From positions 281,208-345,207 of the forward strand of contig BGKB01000060.1 of assembly GCA_003116975.1 (NCBI GenBank): a stretch of DNA of 64,000 nucleotides, in the 5' to 3' direction. This document shows, piece by piece, positions 57,796-64,000 of this stretch. This DNA is from Aurantiochytrium sp. KH105 (Eukaryota; Sar; Bigyra; Thraustochytrida; Thraustochytriidae). The translations under genes were made by a program, and so were the position numbers. Positions within the stretch are counted from its first letter, which is position 1, and each line of letters opens with the position of its first letter. The notes below the pieces were generated by a model. The model saw nothing but the letters and a program-made list of their open reading frames with translations, made no database searches and had not been told where the DNA came from.

Positions 57796-59600
57796 ATCTT
57801 CTTCCTCCTCCTCTTCTGCTTCTTCTTCTCGTTCTTCCGGGTTTTGCCCGCCTGCCCAAGTAAGCAAGCAGCTCACCTGGCCAAGGCCAGCCAGGTCGGT
57901 CGGTCACAAGACTTTTGCGCGGAAGCGGTCAAGCGCCGCGCTGCAGCGGTCGCCGCTCGGCTTTCTCGGGGCGGCTCGAGCGCCGCCTGCTTGGGCGTTC
58001 TCCCGCCGCCCTCCTATCAATCAACAATCAAATCAGTCAATCTCCACTTCCCCTCCACGCGCGGCGAGCGACGCACGCGCGAGCGAAAGGCGTGTCTCTG
58101 TCTCTCCGTCTGCCCGCACGCGCGCCCCGTCTCCCCGGCGGCGCGGCGCGGCGCGGCGGCCTCGCTCGCCTCGCCGCGCGGCCTTGGATGGTCCGCAATT
58201 CCAGGTCTGCTGCCGCGAAGAGAAGCGCGCGGCCGGGTCGCTCGCCGCGCCCTCGTCCCTCCCTGCCTGCCTGCCTGCCTGCCTGCCTCGCGACCTGGCC
58301 CGCGCCACCCGCGGCCTCGCGCGCGGCCCCGCGGCGGTCTCGCCGCTCGCGAGTCGCGTCGCGGGTCGCCTGCGTCGCGGGTCGAGTCGGGTCTGGGCTC
58401 GAGGCGCGGACGGCGCGGCGGCGAGGCTGGAAAGAGAAGAAGCGATCTCTGCTTTCTCTGCTGGGGACGACGAGGGCGAGGCATAAGACGGTTGGAGCGC
58501 GCACCCGCGATTGGCCACCCTGCCGCTACTAGCGATCGATCGACGATCGATATCGAGCAGGACGCGATCGATCGCGGCCAGACGCGGCGAGAGGAGGGCC
58601 TGTGCAGGCCTGGCGGAGACGACCGCGCCGTGCTGTGCGGCGAGGCCGAGACGGTCGTGCGGGGAGCGCGTAACTTACAGGACCATCCGTGCCAACCCAC
58701 CTATACCAACCTACCCACCCACCCACCCACCCACCCCGGTTGCGGTCGTGGTTGGGACTCGTTTTCTCTTGAGGCACCCGGCGAGCTTGGCTGGCACGAA
58801 GACCGTGGGGCAGAGGTGCTGGCCTACGCACAAGGCCGAGGACGTCTTGTCGAAGTCGCGGCTCGGGAATGAAGCGACGAACGAAAGGATGAATATATGA
58901 ACGTAATCAACAACGGACACGATGCGGGTCCGGCGAACACGAGAGAGCAAGGTGCCAGACTTGTGTCGCTCGAGTGAACCAACAAAGTCGATGCAAGCAT
59001 GAGAAAAAGTGTTCGTTTCAGGGTGGGAGAGTCACGGTCACGGTCCCCGATGCACGTCGTTGCGCGCAACGACGGCCAAGCCCAGCTTCGAGGGACTGGT
59101 CTCCCGGGAAAGCTGATCTTAACGTGTCGATCACGTTACAGTCGACAGAGGAGACGCTTGCACTGGTCCGTAAAGTCTCGCGTTTGGACCCAAGAATAAA
59201 GTGGGGAAGATGGGGGCCAAGGAAAATGTCCCGGGCAGCAAATGGCAGTCATTCGCCCAAGAGTGGCACTTGGCCCAAGCCCCGCATTGGTGGGTAGGAT
59301 GAAGTCGTCCTTTGCGGCCATCACCGGCTGTGCCGCATGCATCTACGTGATGCAACGTCTCGGCAGAAAGGACCCAGCCGAACGAAATTGCGCGCCAAGC
59401 CAGGCAGCAAGCACGCAGGCGTCAAAATCGTTTCACAAGCGATGCGTTTCAAGCAACAATTGGCCCCCACCTGTGTGGCTAATCGGCCCACGCGAGCAGA
59501 CCGTTGTGAGGAATGACGCGTCCTGTAGACCGGAGAGAGTGGAATTCACTTGTTCTCGGGCTCACAGCTCAAGTGATGTACAGGTATGCACGATCTTGCT

Positions 59601-59635
<35 letters not shown>

Positions 59636-60201
59636 CTCCTTGTGGATTTCGGAACGAAACCTGAGATGTACGTGGTGGATAGCAACGGTGCTCAAGCAAG
59701 CCTCGTCTTGCTCATGATCTCCACACCTTGTCTTATTTTTACAGTTGCCAACCATCGTCAAAAGCATTCTTGCAAGACTTGAATGAACGTGCAAGCCACC
59801 ATTCTGTGAAAATTGAATAGGCGTTCTTGTTCTTGCAAAGGAATCGGTGATGATTGACTTCTTCGATTCTTGCGGGATAAACATGGCAGTCAGAACAATC
59901 GCGAGCTATTTGTTCTAACCAAAGATCGCTCAATCGTGATGGCCTATTTATTGCCCTCGCCGTCGCCCTCGTTCTCAACCGTGCTATGCTTGTACACGTT
60001 CGCCGCTGTTCTATAATGCGATCATCGCACGAGCTCCCGGCGCGGGCAGAGCGAGATCAAGGTCGTCGTCAGGTCCGCAGAGGCCGTCGTGGCCGAGGCG
60101 GCAGCGCACGCGCCCGGCTTGTGCGCGGCGGTCGCTCGATCGCCCGCCCGCTGGCGCCCGCTTGCACGCTTGCAGCTAGGCCCGGCGGAGCGAGAGGAGA
60201 A
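57796..60201. other. 2.4-kb gap without a supportable gene
   Basis: The longest gene-free stretch. The first part (57800-58500) is extremely GC-rich with CCTG (58261-58287) and CCCA (58711-58736) arrays. ATCGATCG-type palindromes occur near 58533-58575. The second part (58900-60000) is average in composition, with a CGCA array (59601-59636). Overlapping frames up to 450 codons occur in the GC-rich part but have no domain, biased composition and competing frames. It must contain the promoter of the MORN gene. Confidence 0.55.
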
Positions 60202-61281
60202 ATGATGATGCAGCAGGACGCGAGCGCGGCAGCGCCGGTGGCCGCCGACGGCGCGGAGCTCAAGGCCGGCAAGGTCACGCACAAGGACGGGTCCTGGGAC
60301 GCAGGATATTTGGACGCGGAGAATCGCGTCCAAGGCGTCGGCGTGCGCATGGTCATCCCCGGGCGCGAGTGGTACGAGGGCGAATTTAAGGACGGCGTCC
60401 CGCACGGGCACGGGACCTGGCACCATCAGAGCGGCCTCGTCACGTGCGGCGAGTTCAAGGATGGCAAGGTGCACGGGATGGCCCGTCGCGAGTTTCCCTC
60501 TGGCGATGTCTTTTCGGGCGAATTTCGTGACGGCAAGAGCTCCGGACGTGGCACGTACAAGTTTGCAAACGGAGACGTCTTTGAAGGGGAGTTTGCCGAA
60601 GACGGCGCGTCTGGGCGCGGCATCAAGCAGTTTGCCTCGGGCATGAGATACACGGGAGAGTTCGTCAAAGATGCCATGACCGGGCGCGGTCTCTTGCAGT
60701 ACAGCAATGGCGATGTGTACAAGGGTGAGTTCGAGGACAACATGATGTCTGGCAAAGGCTTGTACCAGTTCGAGAACGGGGACTACTGCATGGGCGCCTT
60801 CAAGTCGGATGCCATGGACGGTCCCGGGGAGCTTTTCTTTGCCAATGGCGACAAATACGTTGGAGACTTCAAAAACGACGAGCCATGTGGCAAGGGTATC
60901 TACATTTGGTCGCCCGGTGAAGACGGCGTGGCCGCGGAGACGTACGAGGGCCAGTTCGAGAACTCGTTGATGCAGCCGCGCGGGCGCCGCACTTTTCGCG
61001 ACGGGTCGAGCTGGACAGGCTCGTTCCGCGATGGCAAGCCAAACGGCGAAGGTATCTTCAAGTTTGGTCCAAGTGGGCCAGATGCGGAACGCGAAGTCAA
61101 GTGCACATACAAGCTTGGCATGCTGCAGGACGCCGAAGCGATCGTCGCGTCTGCGCCGGCAGTGCCGCGCCAAGTTGCGGGCACGCACGCCATGGGCGGC
61201 GGCAGTCCCGCGGCGCCGGCGCCAACAGACGATGCGACCAAGGAAGAAGCTATGGGCGTTGACGCGCTCATGTCATTCTGA
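60202..61281 (+). CDS. MORN-repeat protein
   Basis: I choose the first of three successive ATGs at 60202 (MMMQQDASAAAP), 359 residues; the frame extends to an ATG at 59986 but through Arg/Ala-rich GC sequence. About ten MORN repeats (YxGxFxxGxxxGxGxxxxxxGd) run from ~40 to ~290: EFKDGVPHGHGTWHH, EFRDGKSSGRGTYKFANGDVF, EFEDNMMSGKGLYQFENGD, DFKNDEPCGKGIYIW, SFRDGKPNGEGIFKFG. MORN proteins are found at basal bodies, flagella and membrane-cytoskeleton junctions in protists, and some bind phospholipids. There is no kinase domain (so not a PIP5K). The C terminus is Ala/Pro-rich and disordered. It is convergent with the UBLCP1-like gene (272 bp gap). Confidence 0.9.
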   Translation: MMMQQDASAAAPVAADGAELKAGKVTHKDGSWDAGYLDAENRVQGVGVRMVIPGREWYEGEFKDGVPHGHGTWHHQSGLVTCGEFKDGKVHGMARREFPSGDVFSGEFRDGKSSGRGTYKFANGDVFEGEFAEDGASGRGIKQFASGMRYTGEFVKDAMTGRGLLQYSNGDVYKGEFEDNMMSGKGLYQFENGDYCMGAFKSDAMDGPGELFFANGDKYVGDFKNDEPCGKGIYIWSPGEDGVAAETYEGQFENSLMQPRGRRTFRDGSSWTGSFRDGKPNGEGIFKFGPSGPDAEREVKCTYKLGMLQDAEAIVASAPAVPRQVAGTHAMGGGSPAAPAPTDDATKEEAMGVDALMSF

Positions 61282-61553
61282 TTTGATGTGAACACCATAT
61301 TTCCAGTACAATCTGTAACGCAAAGTCTGGCAAAGCAAAAACGAAAAAATTCGATAAAGTAGAAAAGAAGTCACAAAAAGAAGAGCATGCAGAATATACA
61401 GGCAAGGGGGTCCGTTCTCCACCGACGAGAGACGATCGATTGTGGTCTCTCTCTCTGACCCTCGCTTCAAATTTGATCTTCTTCCTGATCTTCTTGTCCG
61501 TCTTGTTGCTGTTTCTCTTACCCAAACACTTTTCATCGGCAGTGTTCCTTGTG

Positions 61554-62801
61554 TTATTGCCGGTCGATGGCCTTTTGGAGACGCTCTCGCCAGCGCGTGT
61601 GGTCAAGACGAGAAAAGTCGGTCTCGTTCTCGGCAATGTGTTCCAAGTAGGCGGCCATCTCTAGGAGCTCGCGATCGTTGGCAGCTCTGGAACGGCGTCG
61701 CTTAAAACACGTGCACTGGAGACCGCTCTGCGGATTGAGGGCAAAGTTGCGGGCCAGATCGTCAATGTGCACAGTATTCTTAGCAGACCATTGAGGAAAC
61801 TTGGACCAGATGAGTTCGAGTGCCTTGACCTCATGGCGCTTGATCTCGCCATCGCGCTCCCGCGTGACCTTGAACATGGAGGTGCGATCGAGCGCAAAGC
61901 AAATCTTGTACTCGGAATGTGAAATAATGCCCAGCTCTGTAAGCTTGAGCTCAACATAGTGCCAGCGCGTCTGCGACCAAGCCACCAGGTCAAAGTATTT
62001 GTACGCGGTGGCTAGAAATTGGTCCATGAAGGGACGTTTGAGGTCCTCCACCGACGACGAGTACTTGCGATAACCAAAGTCCAAGAGCGTGTGATCCAGG
62101 TCGAGAACGAGAAGGCGTTTGCCTGTTCGTGGCGGATTCATTACATGGATTGTAGTGGTATCGATACACTCTTGCAGCGCCTGGCGGGCCTCGGGCATGT
62201 GCAGCTGCGTGGACATGTCGGCGTGCGAGTAATCAAAGTCAAGGTCGTCGACGACCTGAAGACCGGCCGCCGCTGCCGCAGCCTCCTCCATTTCGTCAAT
62301 GAGTGTGTCCGGCGACCCCATCATCTTGATGATATGACCGTCCGTAATGCCGAACTCTCCCATGCACGTTTCGGGGGGAAGTCGAGCAACGGCCTTGCCG
62401 CGAATTTTGAGACCAAAGATCTTTTGGTTGGCCGGCTGCACCCCGGTCTCCAGTTCAATGAGATCATGCAAATCCTCAACAGTTTCGGCCGTGTTCATTT
62501 GAAGAACAAACTCGCCTCGATTCCAACGCAGAATCAGCGTCAAGGGTTCGCCGCCGGCTGATTCCACCATACTCTCGCCCTCTTCAACTGCACGGGGAGG
62601 CACACCCCGGCTCGAGCCGCGCCAGCGTCCTGATGACGATGTGGATTCGAGATCGTCATCGAGTTCTTCGACGTGATTCTCCTTTTCAGCATCGCTGGCG
62701 CTGGTGCTGGTGCTGTGAGCAGTATCGGCGGTACCGTCCTCGCTAGAGTTTTTGCTCTGATCGCTGCGCAGCCAGCTCGTTTTGCTGGACCAAGCCTTCA
62801 T
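61554..62801 (-). CDS. UBLCP1: UBLCP1-like ubiquitin-like-domain CTD phosphatase (proteasome phosphatase)
   Basis: From the first in-frame ATG (62801) 415 residues. An N-terminal disordered Ser/Glu-rich part precedes a ubiquitin-like domain (~87-163, LTLILRWNRGEFVLQMN...DGHIIKMMGSPD). A linker and an FCP/SCP (HAD-type) phosphatase domain follow, with LVLDLDHTLLDF (Asp234, Asp236), VAWSQTRWHYVELKL, YKICFALDRTSMF and the IDDLARNFALNPQSGL motif. UBLCP1 binds the 19S subunit Rpn1 through its UBL and dephosphorylates the proteasome in the nucleus. The frame continues upstream of 62801 with coding-like, charged sequence (KASKKDDRERRERNRG) and a TCTGCAG|CGAAGG acceptor-like site near 62970. A 5' exon outside the assigned CDS is therefore likely. 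Confidence 0.9.
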   Translation of the reverse strand: MKAWSSKTSWLRSDQSKNSSEDGTADTAHSTSTSASDAEKENHVEELDDDLESTSSSGRWRGSSRGVPPRAVEEGESMVESAGGEPLTLILRWNRGEFVLQMNTAETVEDLHDLIELETGVQPANQKIFGLKIRGKAVARLPPETCMGEFGITDGHIIKMMGSPDTLIDEMEEAAAAAAGLQVVDDLDFDYSHADMSTQLHMPEARQALQECIDTTTIHVMNPPRTGKRLLVLDLDHTLLDFGYRKYSSSVEDLKRPFMDQFLATAYKYFDLVAWSQTRWHYVELKLTELGIISHSEYKICFALDRTSMFKVTRERDGEIKRHEVKALELIWSKFPQWSAKNTVHIDDLARNFALNPQSGLQCTCFKRRRSRAANDRELLEMAAYLEHIAENETDFSRLDHTRWRERLQKAIDRQ

Positions 62802-64000
62802 CGTAGAAAAGGATTTGTTTGGGTCGCCGTGTCTTTCTCGATGAACTCTTTCGTGATCGTCTTGCTCGAAGCTCGTCTTCAAGGGGTTGACGTCGATGTC
62901 GTCGTCCTGGCTGGATCCTCTATTTCGTTCCCGCCTTTCGCGGTCGTCCTTCTTGGACGCCTTCGCTGCAGACGGGCTCGTGTTCGCGTAATCTCGAGAT
63001 GTGCTCGTTGTCACAGCGAGCAAACACGAGCGAAGCGCTCGCGCCCTCCGGCAGCGCGCGCGTAGCGAAGTTCTCTCCAAAGAGGCGGGAAAACGTTCTA
63101 GCACTCGGCTACTTTCAATTAGTGTAACGTCGACGTTTCCAGCGTTTCACCACAAAGCGGTTTCCTTTTTTCTCTTTTTCCTTTTTTCTGTCGCCAATAA
63201 CAAAGAAAGGTGTCCGTCCTTGCGTTTGGTTGAAACCAGGGCGCTGTATGAATACGAGCCTATTCCTGACCGCTGCCACGGATCGACCCATGACCATGGT
63301 GTCGCACGCAGCATCATTTGCGTGGATCCAAATCAAGTCTTGATGCCGTGACTTTCGACCGTGTGCAAAGAAAGCACCAAGTCCTGTTCGGGATGCGCCC
63401 ATGAACCCGCCCGCCTCCAACTCGGTATACGTAGTATCCCTGAAAAAGCATCCCGGTCGCCAGTCGAGCAGCCACTACGCCAGACCTGCTCTTCTCTTTG
63501 CCTGCGTGGCTGGCTGGCTGGCTGGCTGCAAGTTAACCAACGTGTGCGCCGTCCTCATAATTACGTACCGCCTGCAGCTGCGTCCTGCAATCATAGTGTA
63601 TACGTATAGGTGGTTATGTGTGCACATGTAGCACAAGACATGACGCCCACATGCCACTGCCAGCATGATGAAATGACGCACGCGTTCGCAGAACTGCCTG
63701 GCTGGCCGCGCTCGACGCGGCAGACATATACCCCGACTGCGCGTCCAGACGCACTCGCGGCAAGGGCCCTTCTTCGTTCGTCGCCGTGAAGCTGGCCGCG
63801 AGCTCGGACGCGAGCGAAGCGGGAGGTGGACGCCGTTCTCCGCGGAAGTGCGGGTCTCGTGCGGTGGACATTGGTGGCAAGCGGCACGTGCAGAAACAGC
63901 ACCAAGAAGAAAAAGAAGAAGAAGAAGAAGGAGAAGAAGAAGAGGCAGACCGCAAACGAGCAAGCGCACGCGCCCGCGGCGTCGCTGGCGGCGCGCGAGC
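62802..64000. other. Upstream region of UBLCP1-like gene to window end
   Basis: The part just upstream (62802-62970) is probably coding sequence of the UBLCP1-like gene's 5' part. Beyond it I see no gene. A GGCT run (about 63508-63530) and a GAA tract (63905-63944) are present, and the open frames are short and compositionally driven. Confidence 0.45.

Noticed and set aside
57520-58872. Frames of 336 and 450 codons on the plus strand
   Set aside because: They overlap each other and antisense the single-pass hypothetical gene; composition is Arg/Ala/Pro with simple repeats and no ATG context.
59986-60201. 72-residue N-terminal extension of the MORN protein from the ATG at 59986
   Set aside because: The extension is Arg/Ala/Pro-rich GC sequence without MORN similarity; three ATGs at 60202-60210 give a natural start. 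It could still be real, for example as a targeting peptide.
1-64000. tRNA or rRNA genes
   Set aside because: I looked for GTTCGANNCC-type B boxes and rRNA-like segments by eye and saw no convincing one; a covariance-model search would be decisive.
1-64000. Transposable elements or integrated viral genes
   Set aside because: No reverse transcriptase, integrase, transposase or capsid-like frame and no long terminal or inverted repeats were recognised.

Overview
This window looks like nuclear DNA from a flagellated, GC-rich protist. My best guess is a stramenopile of the thraustochytrid/labyrinthulid type; this is inferred from gene style and was not tested by any search. The reasons are these. 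The proteins are eukaryotic (V-ATPase, SAR1, UTP15, mitochondrial carrier, MLO-like, GT60). Genes are mostly single-exon with a few short introns. Several proteins look like microtubule or flagellar components. The non-coding DNA is very GC-rich and full of microsatellites. A run of 264 N marks a scaffold gap, so this is a draft assembly. All starts given here are ATG codons; several longer open frames begin at TTG or GTG and were trimmed.

Layout. 1-10 kb: the 3' end of an unknown gene, an MLO-like membrane protein, then three minus-strand genes (CCDC25/NFACT-R, the five-exon SAR1 GTPase, a possibly acylated hypothetical). 10-17 kb: CCA-adding enzyme, a GT60-type glycosyltransferase and SDHAF4; a 185-193 bp tandem repeat lies between the first two and an 18-bp minisatellite lies upstream of SDHAF4. 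17-25 kb: a large membrane-anchored TTL-like protein with RanBP2-type zinc finger and PAN/apple-like module, UTP15, and an L-type cargo lectin. 25-33 kb: assembly gap, V-ATPase subunit E, epoxide-hydrolase-like protein, Na+/H+ exchanger. 33-42 kb: an unknown protein, a tensin-type phosphatase, a charged coiled-coil protein and an STPGR coiled-coil protein. 42-52 kb: Ca2+/H+ exchanger, phosphate carrier, an unknown basic protein, a membrane-anchored MsrB-like protein, a Spinster-like MFS transporter. 52-64 kb: helical-repeat protein, membrane-anchored JmjC protein, single-pass hypothetical, MORN-repeat protein, UBLCP1-like proteasome phosphatase.

Organisation. There is no operon-like functional cluster; neighbours are mostly unrelated housekeeping genes. 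Nine convergent pairs are all separated by only 241-346 bp, while the divergent or upstream gaps are 0.7-2.4 kb, GC-rich and repeat-laden. Ten introns could be resolved by reading the protein across the junctions. Their donors are only GTACGT (6) or GTAAGT (4), and eight of ten contain CTAAC or CTGAC as a candidate branch point. Themes that recur are the secretory pathway (SAR1, cargo lectin, GT60, MsrB-like), ion transport (NHE, CAX, V-ATPase) and possible flagellar structure (STPGR, coiled-coil, MORN, helical repeat).
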